From Theobroma cacao (Eukaryota > Streptophyta > Magnoliopsida > Malvales > Malvaceae): 64,000 nt of DNA. Below the pieces are notes generated by a model. The model searched no databases and was not told where the DNA came from. It saw only the letters and a list, made by a program, of their open reading frames with translations. Shown in pieces: positions 1 to 12,452 of this stretch; the stretch's first letter is position 1, and every line of letters begins with the position of its first letter. The translations under genes and the position numbers were made by a program. The stretch covers positions 124,001 through 188,000 of the forward strand of contig NC_030850.1 in the NCBI RefSeq assembly GCF_000208745.1. The letters are read 5' to 3'.

Positions 1-2359
1 AGGGTGGCGTGGCAGTTTGGCGAGAGATATGTATAGAGCAGAGCACGTGAGTGAGGCTGAAGCCGTGGCTCGTGACTGAAGGTTGGAGAATGGATTCTGG
101 AAGGATGGAGATGATTTAATGTTTTATTTTCTTTATTTATTTTTAATAATAGGCCTTTATCTTATCTAGCTCCAATAATAAGGCAATACCATCCATGAGA
201 TGTGAATTTAAAAAAAAAAAAATGCAGGGCGAAAGAAGCCCAAGGCCAAAAGCTTCCCTCAGACCTCCCATCAGAAAACGGTTATGGCGTGACTACCCAT
301 TTGCCAGCTGGAGACAGTTGGGCGGACATTTTTGGACATCAGCTCAACACGTGTCCCCTCCATCTTAGACATTGCATTAACTCTCCTTCTCTCTGTCACA
401 AATATTATGCAAATGACGCCTATGCCCATCGTATGTTAACGAGTTACTTATTCCTAGCCATTTATGTTCACTTTCCCTTATTCTTGTGGTGTAAATATAA
501 AATATTAATAATTATATGAATGAATATAAACATACGAGTATGATAGGGATTTAGATATATAGACTGATATGTTTGCTAAATGTATTACACAACACACGAT
601 ACGAGTAATATATTTATTAAATAAATAAATTTATATAAAATAACATAATTCACAATCTATTTAAATATAATTAACTTGTTTAAATGTGGATTAAACAAGT
701 TCATAAACATGTTACATAGATGGATTAAATAACTTGACCAACTAAACAGCTTAGGTGAGTATAACATATTTAAAATATGTAACTATTCATTTATATATCA
801 TGTTTTAAACGCGTCGATATAATTAATATACTAAATACAAAAACTTTAAACTCCACGTCCATAATCCACTAAATTCTATATCATTTTTATCTTGTGTTAA
901 AAACTGTTAAGGTCTATAATTACTACATCCACGTAGTAGCAAATATCATTATGACATAACATACTAATACTTCCATGATCATCGGACATGACATACTAAT
1001 ACTATACTAGTAAGTAAGCAATAGCATATTGTTACTGCATTTTGCTTTGCTTCTCAATAGTCAATAAGTTCCCATGAGATGATGTGTCAGTTGAGTTGTT
1101 ATTAGTCTCTTAGACATTAGCAATATTGATATATCCCTCCAGCAGGCAGCAATTGCATTGCTGTTGCAAATAAAGACACAGCATTGACAAATAGAAATCA
1201 AAGTAGCTGCTATAGATAACCGATGAGTCATAATCCAGTTCACGCCTATAATAATTTTTGTATCAAAATTTTCTTGTCAATCACGTTGTCAAATATCTTC
1301 ATTTTAGTTTAGTTTACCACTAGCTATTTACTACAACTACTTATCATTCCATCCATTATTTATAGGAATAGCGATGGTGGCAAGAAGAGTAAAACTTTTG
1401 CCTCATTTTGTTGGTAAAATAACTGCTCCCACCTGAGGCCTGAGAGGCTAGGCACTACTCCTAAATGCCGGTAGTAATTCTTTCTTTCATCATTAAAATA
1501 AATACTAGTCCTACTTTTGCTTACCAATGATAACAATAATAATAGAGTAATATAAAAATCAGATTCCGCCCAGGGAGAAGAAGAAGCAGCAGCAGCATGG
1601 AAACAGCTGGATTTCTTAGATGCCACAACAGACTCTGGCTTTGTCACTTGCCTCTCCCAATTACATAAACAAAGAAACTGCTGGCGCTGCCCTCTCTGCC
1701 CCTCTTTTCCCTAGCTCCCAAGTCCTCACCCCTGGCTCCGCTTACTTGTATTCTTATTTTATTATTAAAATTCCACTACCACTGATAAAAAGGTCCTTTT
1801 AACTTCCCTCTTTCAAAGTTATTATTAGTCCTGGTGTTCAATTTCTCTTTTTGGGATAGGGGGAAGGAGCGAAGGGATCTGAATTTGTCTAAATAAAGCA
1901 TATTACTAGTTGTAATTTGGTCGTTTTGATTGTCACTATTACAAGAGTTTCTTTATTTTTCTGGTCATACTGGCGTACCATCTTATCTTGATTAATCCAG
2001 TCAGATTTAAGTAGTAGCATTAGTAGAAGAAACAACTAGTATGATCCATGGTTTGTAATTGTATTGTGTGGCGTTGTCTAAATTCTTCTTCTACTAATAG
2101 AAATCGAATAGCAAATTGTTGCATAGGCCAGAATTGAGAATACAGATTCAGTTTGTTCCTCTTGGTTTTGTGTTCTTGTGTTGTATGTAGGATGATCTCA
2201 ATCTGGGTTTCTTTTCCCTTAACTGTTTAGTGCTATATCAAAGCAAACAGAATCAGAATCAGAATTAATTGTCTCTCTTCTCCTGAATTGGTGAAATCTG
2301 TCCTCCCCCACCTCAATTCAGGAATTTCCTCTGTACAACAATCAACAAACACTGACAAC
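1..2359. other. Intergenic DNA upstream of PIRL gene
   Basis: I see no supported gene here. About 500-1050 is very AT-rich. The short open frames have no family resemblance or codon pattern that supports them. The last 100-200 bases before 2360 are pyrimidine-rich and probably form the 5' leader of the PIRL gene. A leader intron is possible but cannot be decided from sequence alone. Confidence 0.6.
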
Positions 2360-4311
2360 ATGGTTGAATCCTGCGTCGTGCACTCCACAGACGAAGCGGT
2401 GGAGGAGATCATGAGAATTCACAGATCTCTGCCGCCACGCCCTGGAATCGACGAGGTTGAAGCTGCCAGGGCTCTGATCCGAAATGTGGAAAAGGAGGAC
2501 CAAGCCAGACTAGATGGCATTGGTCGGCAGAGCAAGAGTCCTGATGTCCCCGAGGAGCTCTTCGTTCTGCTCCTTGAGATGCAAAAGAACTTGGTTTATT
2601 TCCAGAGCAAGGAGCAGAAGAGGGAGGCCATGAAATTGGTGGATCTCGAGAGCATCCATGCTCTGTTCGATGAATTTATTCAGAGGGCATCCAACTGTCT
2701 TTCCTCTTCTTCCTTTAAATCTCATGATAAGCCCGCGCACTCAAACGGCTTGCTCCAGAGCAGCGCTCCTCCGCCTTCCAACAACTCATTCGCTGCTGCC
2801 ACATCATCCTCCACCTCCACCAAAACCAGGGAGCCTTCCTCAGAACTAGTACTGTTCACCAGAGATGACAGTTATGTTAAGAAGGCCAAGTCTTCCTTCT
2901 ACGCTAATGCTACTGATGGATTTGGTATTTCTATTTCATCCACACCTCACATATTGGATTCTACTCTTAAAGTCGGGGGCACCACTGCTGCAGGTTAGCT
3001 TCTACTTTTTGTGTCCATCGGGCTCTACCTAAAAGCCTCAACTCCCCTAATTATGGATATTATCAACTGTTAAATTGTTAATACATGTTTCTCACACCCT
3101 CTTGTTTGTTTTTAAGATTTAGACTGATTCTTTATCAATTGCTTCTTCAGGTCAAGATGGTGATAAGTTGAGTTTGATTAAGCTAGCTAGTTTAATTGAA
3201 GTCTCTTCAAAGAAAGGTACTCGAGATCTCAACCTCCAAGCCAAGTTGATGGATCAAATTGACTGGCTTCCTGACTCAATAGGAAAGTTGTCCAGTTTGA
3301 TTACACTTGATTTGTCTGACAATCATATTGTGGCTTTGCCTGATACTATTGGCGGCCTTTCATCCTTGAAGAGACTTGATTTGCATTCAAATAGGATTGC
3401 TCAACTCCCAGATTCCATTGGAGATCTCCTCAGCTTGGTCTTTCTAGATCTCAGTGCTAACCAGTTGTCGTCTCTGCCTGCTACCTTCGGGAGATTGGTA
3501 CGCCTCGAGGAGCTTGATTTAAGCTCCAATCACCTTCCTTCGCTCTCTGACTCCATAGGCTCACTCATTAGCCTCAAGAAATTGAATTTGGAGACAAATG
3601 ACATTGAAGAAATTCCACATACAATTGGTCACTGCTCTTCACTTAAAGAGCTTCGTGCAGATTATAACCGGCTTAAAGCCCTTCCAGAAGCGGTTGGGAA
3701 GATAGAAACCTTAGAGGTTTTATCCGTGCGCTACAATAACATCAAACAATTGCCTACAACCATGTCATCTCTGGCAAACCTGAAGGAACTGGATGTTAGT
3801 TTCAATGAGCTTGAGACGGTGCCTGAGAGCTTATGTTTTGCCACCACACTGGTCAAGATGAACATAGGTAACAATTTTGCTGATCTGCAATCCCTACCAA
3901 GATCTATTGGGAACCTTGAGATGCTTGAAGAGCTTGACATCAGCAATAACCAGATCCGAGTCCTGCCAGACTCTTTCAGAATGCTAACACGCCTTCAAGT
4001 TCTACGTGTGGATCAAAATCCTCTGGAAGTGCCTCCTAGACACATTGCTGAACAAGGTGCACAGGTAAATATTTCTCTTGCTTTTGGTAACGCACAAGCC
4101 TTTCTTTGAAAAAAGGTAATAACAAAAATATCCCATGACTAAAGCTGTTTCTTGGATTCCTCAGGCTGTTGTCCAGTACATAGCTGATCTTGTTGAGAAA
4201 AGGGATGTTAAATCACAACCAATGAAGCAAAAGAAGAGTTGGGCTCAAATATGCTTCTTCTCCAGGTCTAACAAAAGGAAGCGCAATGGAATGGACTACG
4301 TGAAAGCCTGA
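2360..4311 (+). CDS. Plant intracellular Ras-group LRR protein (PIRL4/5-like)
   Basis: Exons are 2360-2993, 3151-4064 and 4165-4311, giving 564 residues in frame. The ATG at 2360 was chosen because the protein from there begins like PIRL proteins; the in-frame extension to 2288 starts at a TTG. Residues 1-210 form a helical, Ser-rich N-terminal region. About eleven 23-residue leucine-rich repeats follow at roughly 240-515, each of the form LxxLDLSxNxLxxLP. The basic tail carries KKSWAQICFF, typical of PIRL4/5. PIRLs are plant-specific relatives of animal SHOC2/Ras-group LRR proteins and act as cytosolic scaffolds; some Arabidopsis members are needed for gametophyte development. No lesion is visible. 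The exact PIRL number is inferred from memory of Arabidopsis PIRL4 and PIRL5. Confidence 0.93.
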
Positions 4312-6131
4312 TTTACAGCACTTTTATGCTTGGTAAGTTGTCAGGAGAAAGCGTCTGATCCTTTTGTTGTTAAGCTGTTGAGTTGTCCTTGTGTCCAACC
4401 CAGACGAACATCATGAAGGAACACCTAATTGTGGTGGCAAAATCTTCATTGCTTCCTCAGGAAGCAAATAGCTGATTGACACTCATGGCTGCTCTTGCTT
4501 TTGTTTTTCATCTTACAGGGCTTTTTAGCAGTTAGTGGATCGGATGAAAACAGTTAGGACGATGCAACCAGTCTTAGGCATCGCCTAGTGGATCATAGAT
4601 CATGGCTCCGACTTTTCTTCTCAAAATTGTGGATTTCCCCTTTTTTTCCCCATCATTTATAATTGTTTTTTTCACCCCGATTTTACTCCCACGATATTTC
4701 TGTTGTTCATGCAATACATTGAGGTGTATAATTCAGCCGGCAAATAGGGGGAAAGCAAAATGTTGTAATCTGTATTTTTATTGTAAAATGAAGTTTTGAG
4801 TGCCATTTTCACAATTCCTAATAGCAATTGGTTCTTTGAATACAGGATCATTTTAAAAGTTTCTATGGTGATGCATGATTGCTTTAGTTACTCAAGTTTC
4901 TGCGGCTGTGTTGATATAAGATTCTTTATGTAGGCTTATGTCTATAATACTGTCATTGGTTTAACCAAAAACTAGTTGTTTTTCGCATGTGATAGTCATT
5001 ATTTCTGTAGTCACCATATTTTACACTTAATGTTCTAGGCCGTCATAAGATTTTGTTCCCCGTAGTCCATGGTTGATAAGGTGATTTGACTTGGAGGGTG
5101 CAGTCCGCAAATGCATGCATGGAAGTACAATAAAAGATGAGTTTTCCTGAGGATGGTATTGGTCTGCACTCTGTTGTGAGTCTTTGACTCATCTCGACTA
5201 TTGGTTTCGGCCCGCCGCAACAGATTCAGGTGGTTAAGCTGTAGTGGTAGCACGCGCAATCTCTGACAATTTGTAATCCAAATTCAATTGATCACTTTAT
5301 ATTTTGGTTGTTTTAAACAAATTCATTGGCTCAGCCCTGCCCCTGGCACGGTTGCTTGAAATAAGTTGATATCCGCTTATCCCTTTGTTAATCGAACCGA
5401 GAATCATGCAGTCTTTCCTATTGATAATCCACATTTCAAGCCAGGAATGGGTTGGCTAAGCTGCAGATGCTCTAGGCCGCCAAACTCAGATATATTTGCT
5501 CAAATTCACTTGAAAATTTGAGATTTCCTATTTGATACTATACTGCAACACAAAAATAAAAATACATACTGTGAAAACCAGAGGTTCAACTCAAACCTTT
5601 CTACACCATTGGAACTAAGCTCCAGTAGCCGGTAGTTGAGAACGATAGAACGTAAGGGATGATACTTGGGTGCGAATGAAATTCCAAAGAAATGGGAGCC
5701 ACAGCACCTGTCTTGAATTGCAATGACAGTTTGGATGCTGGGTATGGGGTCCAAGGCCAACCCAAATGTTCCAAACTAAAACCTCAATCAGAACATGCTA
5801 TGTTCTCTACGACATAAATGCAAATGCCACCAAAGAAATTCAAACAAAAGTTGAAATGCAATTTGATACTGTTTGTAAGTTCACAAGAAAGCAGCAATTC
5901 CTGGTCCTGGTCAGGAAATTCTACAGCAAATGTTACCAATCGGCCCAACAACCTTAATGGCCGCATGCTTGGTTTTCCACAGCTAATGGAATGTGTAGTT
6001 AATACAAGTGCTAGTAATTTTTTACAACTAAAACAACAGCGTCAGTGTCAGTGTCAGTGTAGGTGTGGACTGTGGAGGATAAATTTTGACCCATATTTTT
6101 TCTTTTCTTTGACTCTTGGGTGCCAAGAAAC
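4312..6131. other. 3' region of PIRL gene and intergenic DNA
   Basis: The first ~500 bases are probably the 3' UTR of the PIRL gene. The T-rich, AATAAA-poor sequence around 4600-4800 would suit a plant poly(A) region. A short imperfect GTCAGT tandem repeat lies near 6041-6062. No further coding sequence could be supported. Confidence 0.5.
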
Positions 6132-6293
6132 GGGCCCATAGCTGTGTATATTTTAAAGGCCAACAGCCCAAATGAATTGTGTAATTCTTATTTTATACCA
6201 GGTTCTATTAGCTATAGGGAACTAAAGCCGCCCGCTACAATCCGGCTGTAGCTCGTTAGCTACTCTTTTCTTCCAAAAGAACCAAAACCCTAA
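6132..6293 (+). promoter_or_regulatory. Site II-like and telo-box elements upstream of eIF6
   Basis: GGGCCCAT at 6132-6139 matches the site II class (TGGGCC/GGCCCA). AAACCCTAA at 6285-6293 matches the plant telo-box. Both are known to occur together in promoters of plant translation and ribosomal genes, which suits the eIF6 gene starting at 6466. A leader intron between about 6353 (AAG/GTACTT) and 6441 (TTTCAG) is plausible. Confidence 0.5.
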
Positions 6294-6465
6294 GCATCAA
6301 GTTAAAACTCTAATTGGGTTGTGATATCCTATCCTCATTCAAAGCAGCTTAAGGTACTTTTCTTTTTAAGATCATATCAACTGGTTATCACGGTGTTCTT
6401 GGAGTGTAGATTATTTATTCTCTCTTTTTGTCTTGGTTTCAGCTCATCAATTTTTTGTTTTGATC

Positions 6466-8166
6466 ATGGCTACCAGTGAGTCCCTGCCCAATCCTTACCC
6501 CTCTCTCTCTGTTTTTGTTTTTGTTTCTTTTGGTTAATAACACCTTGTTAACTGTTTAGCCATTCGGTTCTTATGCAGGACTTATGTTCGAGAACTCATG
6601 CGAAGTTGGGGTTTTTTCAAAGTTGACTAATGCTTACTGCTTGGTTGCAATTGGAGGATCAGAGAGCTTCTATAGGTTTGGTTTGTCTCATTATTCTTGT
6701 TACTTGTAACTCAACTTGGACAGTCAGTCTTTCTGACTTTTGCATGCTCCAGCACATTCGAGGCCGAGTTAGCAGATGTCATTCCAGTGGTTAAAACATC
6801 TATTGCCGGCACTAGGATTATCGGCCGTCTTTGCGCAGGTCAGCTTCTTCCATATCTCTATCTATTTCCGTTATTATTCTTTCCCTTAAGTTAGCTTCTA
6901 ACTGTTAATCTTTGCCTTCATGTCAGGGAACAAAAATGGTCTTCTCTTGCCGCACACCACTACTGACCAAGGTCATTCCCCAACTTCAACAAATCTATTT
7001 CATTGACATTTTACTCATTTCTCTATATTCCATCCATGAATCTTCTTCACTTGTATGCTATTTTCTCAAATGATCCTCTTTCTGATTGTTTTGCCTGTCC
7101 TATAAAAGAACTTCAACACTTGAGAAACAGCCTACCTGATCAGGTTGTTGTTCAGCGTGTTGACGAGAGGCTATCAGCCTTGGGGAATTGCATAGCATGC
7201 AATGATCATGTTGCTCTTACACACACTGATCTTGACCGGGTAATTTGCGTTGCTTGTATTGAATTAATGTTTCCTCTATTTGTTGTGTATATCTGTAACT
7301 TATCTTTGATATGTTAGTTGTTTAGCAAAATGGATTCCGTAGTTGCATTCTGCTATAAATGCTTGATTTCTCGTTTTTGAAGTTTCTGCCAGTATATACA
7401 TACATCAGTTTTACATGTTATCACGACAAACACTATTGAACGTTTGAGCATCTCTATGCCCTATCTTCTCCAACAGGGACACTTTTCCCCATACTATCTG
7501 TTTCTAGTATGTTTATCTTAAATTTGACTGTACTCCATGCTGGAAGCTTATAATGAACTTGTTCATAGCGAATCATATGTATGAAATCTTGAATAGATCC
7601 ATTTGCTAGACTGACTACCAAATTAGAAGGTCATCGTGGCTATGGCTCTTATTATGTGAGAAATTATAGTGTTTCTGGATGTAATAATACTTCTGTGTTG
7701 TATCGATCAGGAGACAGAGGAGTTGATTGCAGATGTTCTGGGAGTGGAAGTCTTTAGGCAGACAATTGCTGGCAATATTCTTGTGGGCAGCTACTGTGCT
7801 ATCTCTAATAGAGGTGGCTTGGTAAGATTAAAAGGATAGCTTTGTTACTTGTAGTAGTTCTTCCATTTTTTTGGTTTGAATTGGTAACCTTTTGCTTTGT
7901 TTGTGCAGGTCCACCCCCATACGTCCATTGAAGATTTGGATGAACTCTCGACTCTCCTTCAGGTACCTTTGGTGGCAGGGACTATTAACCGTGGTAGTGA
8001 AGTGATAGCTGCTGGTATGGTAGTGAATGATTGGACAGCATTTTGTGGGGCAGATACCACTGCAACTGAACTCTCTGTCATTGAGAGTGTTTTCAAGTTG
8101 AGGGAGGCCCAACCTACTGCCATTGTGGATGAGATGAGAAAATCTTTAATTGACAGCTATGTCTAA
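6466..8166 (+). CDS. EIF6: Eukaryotic translation initiation factor 6 (eIF6)
   Basis: Seven coding exons join in frame: 6466-6475, 6579-6675, 6753-6838, 6927-6971, 7109-7239, 7711-7821 and 7909-8166. They encode 245 residues, exactly the usual eIF6 length. The first exon holds only ten coding bases (ATG GCT ACC A). Recognisable stretches are [18 protein letters not shown] near the start, [35 protein letters not shown] and [20 protein letters not shown]. eIF6 folds as a five-fold pseudosymmetric ring. It binds the 60S subunit, helps its biogenesis and export, and blocks premature joining with 40S. No lesion is seen. It sits alone on the + strand, with telo-box and site II elements upstream. 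Confidence 0.97.
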
Positions 8167-9579
8167 GTTTTCAATGTTACTACTGCTATTAGAACACTGG
8201 AGCACTAGCTCTGCTAATGTTTGCGCATATGTTTAGCCGATCGGTATTTGTATCACTGTTCTCATTGTATCACTTTGAATAAGCATATATCTTTAAAGTA
8301 GTCCTTTTCTTTTACTCTTTTATCCAATTGGATTTGAACCTGGGTTCCATGACTGGATTTGTTGTAAGCATTTCACTAAAAGGAGAATGTATCTTTTAAA
8401 GCTGTTCAGTCTTGTCTGATAGGAGTTAAACCTGATGGAAGGAACCCATAGTTAGCATTTCATAGAAATATATACCAAACTTGTCAAACCTCAATTGGTT
8501 TGGGGCAAAATTTGGCTCAAATGGTTCATTCAGTCTCTTAGCTGCAGTCTCTTGCAAAATACATTAAAAGAATAGTGAGAAACAGCCCCATCCGTACTCG
8601 TTCCTCACTGGAACCTCTTCTACTATTGATGGTTGGTTCTCTTCAACAGAAAAAGGCAGGGGCAGCAACAAAGTTAAACAAATCATATACGACAGTAATA
8701 TACGTACCAAAGAAAAGTAATCTATTGAGTATTGAATGAATCATCAACATAGGAGTTGGAACAGAAACAAATGTGATGAAGGGGCATTAGAGAGCTAACA
8801 ATTACACGAGTCTGGAGGATTCAACTAGTAAAGGATATTCCAAATAAAAAGGAGATGTTCTGTTTCTCACTTCCTTCTTGGATAGGTGACTGTGGAACGA
8901 AAGTATTTAGTAAGATGGGTAAATTGTACGTAATAGCAGCATTTCATTTCCTGAACCTAGGCAGTGCTATCAACTTCATTTGGTGCTAACCTTTCCACTC
9001 GTTGGCCTGCAAGATTTCAATCCCAAAACCATGTCATTCCCCAGCTTTTGCTAAAAGAGTAAGATGACTGATAAGACTGAACATCTATAACTCAAAGCCT
9101 TCACAAATAAGTGATAAATTGTTGAAAAGAACCACAATTTCCCTGCAATGTAAGGGACTTTGAAATTTTACTCTTAACTGGCCAATGTCATCACCAATGT
9201 ATACAATTAATAAGTGCAAGTGTCATCCTCAGGACACGAGAGAGAGTTCAATCCTAAACAGGACTACAAGCACTGTTCTAGGCAGGGCTCAATGCACAAG
9301 TGCATAGAGCCTCAAACTAAAAGGTGAGTAGACAGACCCTAAACATAAGATCACCATGCTGGATGAATGAACTAATGTAAGTTTTTCCTTTTATAGTATA
9401 TGAACTAATATATTTATTACTCATAAGGTCTAGAATTTCTTTCCAATTTAACTGTGGATATCATTGTTCCAAAAATGTCAGTCTGTTCAATAGTTACCAA
9501 CATAGTGAGGAAGCAAGATAGGCCTATAAACAACATCAGCTTTTTAACATAGAAGAGAAAAACGACAGGAAAGATGCAC
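8167..9579. other. Convergent 3' regions of eIF6 and phosphate carrier
   Basis: The two genes converge here, so the space holds both 3' UTRs and about 1 kb of intergenic sequence. No family-like open frame or clear repeat was recognised. Confidence 0.5.
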
Positions 9580-11072
9580 TCACAAACCACTGAAGACTTT
9601 AATAGTGTCATAGAATAGCCACTGCAAAGTCACCACAGGTCCAACAAGCATTATCCGAATGCGAAGGCTTCTAGTAAATAAATAGAGAAGTCCAATTTTC
9701 TTGATAGCCTGCTATTTTACAAGAAAAGTTACACCAAACTCACTTTCCATTTGCTTTAAAAGGAGTATTGAGAGTTGATACCAGCTTGAGGCTATCAGCC
9801 TTTCTATAATATAGAGAAGCTACAATGTTGTCAGTGGGATTAGAAATTAAGCAACCAATGGATCCAGAAGCATAGCCAGCTAAACACGTCACCCCCAGTT
9901 GTTGAGGTTTTGAGCAATCCTCCTTTCTTCTTTGAATAACATTTCGATACATGAAATCAACAGAATGCTCAAATGTTGAGAACATAACCATAGAGACTGC
10001 CAGATGAAGTTTTGGAAGGTGTTAATTTTAAGTGATAGAATTAGTACCCAGAAGCAACAATGGACAATATATGACTAATATCTAGAAAGCTTTCAAGAAA
10101 CAGTGTCATCCAATCTGGTAGTAAACACCACAATGATACATATATTTTTATACATGGCTAACACATGATCATTAAGAGTGGAATAGTTTCCCGATGGAAG
10201 CATCAAGTTGATCTATGATATGCAAGCTTATTGTTTAAAAGCATCATGGAAAATGAGATATCTGTAAGGACATTGTTTTAATTACATGGAAGATTTCGAC
10301 CCCAAAGTGGTAGTAGCCCCCGGTAAAAACTGCAAGCAAAGCCAATGCTACAACATGGAAAAATATTTGAGTAATAGAAGTATAAGCTGATATTGAGAGA
10401 AGACAAGAGAAAGGAAAATAACCCAAAGACGCCTCCTGAGGAGTATAGCTTAGGGAAGGCATCAAGCAAGCCCTTTGCAAAATGAGGCTGGGCTTGAACA
10501 CGGATTTTGACAGCTTCAAAAGGACAGAGAGCCACATTGGCAAAAACTTCAGCAGAGGCACTGCTAAGAAAGAAAATGATGCTTCTGTTGCAGTCCCCGA
10601 AGATATTGGAGTAAAGAGACTTGAAGTACTCATATAGACCAAATCTGCAACCACCCTGGGCACCATAGCCAAGGAACTTGCCAGCCCAACCTCTCCAAAA
10701 GACAGAAGGGCCTTGTTCTCTCAAGAGGGTAGTAAAGCATGAGGCAATACTGTTGTACTTAACAGGGTTCACCTGAGATATAATAGCAAGTTAGTACCAA
10801 ATTGTATCAAAGTTCTTCAATGAAAAGAAAAATAGCAGAAGATAATTGACAAGAAAAAAGAAGAGGAAAACGGAAATAACGAAGAATCAATCAAACAAAA
10901 CAAAGAGAGAAAGAGAAGGCGGCAAAAGGAAAACCTGCATGTTGACCTTCAAGACATCGAGAGGAGTGATGACAAGATGAGTAGTTCCAGCACTCAGCAT
11001 TCCTCCGAAGGCGCAAACACCGAAATATCCCAGACCACCGCTACTCACTCTCACTTCACCTTCCCCCATCAT
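9580..11072 (-). CDS. Mitochondrial phosphate carrier (PHT3-type)
   Basis: Five exons, read on the minus strand: 11072-10935, 10772-10423, 10329-10286, 9996-9782 and 9708-9580, giving 291 residues. It imports phosphate (with H+ or in exchange for OH-) through the inner mitochondrial membrane for ATP synthesis. It belongs to the three-repeat mitochondrial carrier family. Repeat 1 carries PLDVLKVNMQ (residues 37-46), repeat 2 PFEAVKIRVQAQ, and repeat 3 the looser NPTDNIVASLY normal for phosphate carriers. GGMLSAGTTHL and GFYRGLLPLWGRN are family hallmarks. Two adjacent ATGs begin the frame; the upstream one is used here. The long presequence of some PHT3 members is absent, as in the shorter PHT3;3-like group. 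Assignment to the At2g17270-like member is inference. Confidence 0.93.
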
Positions 11073-11283
11073 ATTTGTACTGGTCGTCCATTCTTTCCCT
11101 TTTTGCTTTGTTTTTTGGCTTTCACAACAATGCCGTTCTGTTTCTTCCTCCTTCCTTGGCTAATTGCAATCACAGAGCTAAACCATTTCAGCTATTGATT
11201 CGTGCTTGCGCGGACAATAGACTGAGCTCGTTTCTTTAAACCCTGGAAATGTTTGTATTCCGATAGAAACACAAGCCCCAAAA

Positions 11284-11375
11284 CCCCACCCCCCAACCCA
11301 ACATTAATAACAAAATAGTGCCTAGGCTAACCCACCCCCCAACCCAACATTAATAACAAAATAGTACCTAGGCTA
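11284..11375. repeat. Two tandem 46-bp copies
   Basis: Two direct copies (11284-11329 and 11330-11375) share CCAACCCAACATTAATAACA and the following bases and differ at about two positions. They lie between the phosphate carrier promoter and the LINE fragment. Confidence 0.85.
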
Positions 11376-11389
11376 CTATTACTAAATAT

Positions 11390-12140
11390 CTAATTCGTTC
11401 AAGTGGACTGACCCTACATTCAGATGCAGCAATGGACCATGTCGACGAATCTTTGAGAGTAGGTGTTGGATTTATTATAAGAAGACCGAATGGTGGTGAT
11501 TTTCTTTGTGCTGCTGGAAGGAAAATACAGTATTGTTCAATTGTGGAGGAAGCTGAGTTGAGGGCTTGGGTTTAGGCGTTGAGTTTTTGTGTTAAAAAAC
11601 AAATTACGATTGCTGATATTTATCTGGACAGCCAAGTAGTTACGGGATGGATTAAAAAGCAACAATTTTCTAGAGCTTTGGGACATCTTATTGAGGATTG
11701 TGCAATTTTAATGAAAAGGATAAATTGTCAAGCCATTGATTTATGCCCAAGAGAGTCAAACAGGACAGCACATTCAATTGCCCAAATTGCTAAAATAATG
11801 ATGGATGAGATGATAGAATGGAAGAACTCTTCACACCTACCAGTGTTGATTCAAGAAGCTGTTAATATTGATAGAGATCTTTTCATAAGATATGAAAGGT
11901 AATTTGAATTTGATTTTGAGATTGTCCTATCTCATGGTTGATGAGTACTCTTTTTTTTTTTTTTTTGGTTTTGTCCCTCTGGATTTACTAAGATAAAGTT
12001 TTTAACGAGACTCAATTCCATGTGTGAGTAACAATTAGGTTGAGATGTCTGTTTTCTTTGGTCGAATATTGTTAATCTCTATGTTTTTTGTCAATTGATT
12101 TTAATGAAATGAATTTTCAGTCCAAAAAAATAAAGCAAAA
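11390..12140 (+). mobile_element. 5'-truncated LINE-type fragment with RNase H domain
   Basis: The frame starting at 11423 reads as a plant RVT_3/RNase H-like domain, the C-terminal part of many plant non-LTR retrotransposon polyproteins. Visible landmarks are an initial SDAA acidic site, EEAELRA, LDSQVVTGWI and NRTAHSIAQIAK. The frame is broken by one TAG at 11573-11575, then continues in the same frame to 11902. The 3' flank ends in an A-rich run (12121-12150), as expected for a LINE tail. No reverse transcriptase part is present, so it is a dead 5'-truncated copy. Stand-alone RNase H-like genes also exist, but the stop and the tail favour a relic. Confidence 0.65.
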
Positions 12141-12320
12141 GCAAAAGCAAAGAAACAACCTCGTACGTCGCCGTTTCAGTGGATTCAATGAATTTAACCT
12201 CGTATCCGCTATTCATTCTGAGCTCTGACATCCGAGGTAAATTACCAGTTGAGTTAGCATTTGGGATTGCGCTCATTAGAGTTTTATTCCACTTCAGTTT
12301 TACTTTGCAGGCGGTTGATT

Positions 12321-12360
12321 GAGATTTGAGATTTGAGATTGGAGATTGGAGATTGGAGAG
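12321..12360. repeat. 7-bp tandem repeat GAGATTT/GAGATTG
   Basis: Five 7-bp units (GAGATTT twice, then GAGATTG three times) followed by GAGAG lie about 95-130 bases before the p34 start codon, probably in its 5' leader. Confidence 0.8.
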
Positions 12361-12452
12361 TGTGAAATTTTCAATTTAGGGCTTTGTTGTGTTATGTCAT
12401 ATGCAGACCAGAGCAGAGCAGATTGAAGAAAAGCAAGGATCGATCGACCAAA

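Noticed and set aside
202..519. 105-codon open frame near the window start
   Set aside because: No recognisable domain, AT-rich end, and no splice or start context supporting a gene.
2288..2359. Earlier start for the PIRL protein
   Set aside because: The upstream start would be TTG; the ATG at 2360 gives the usual PIRL N-terminus.
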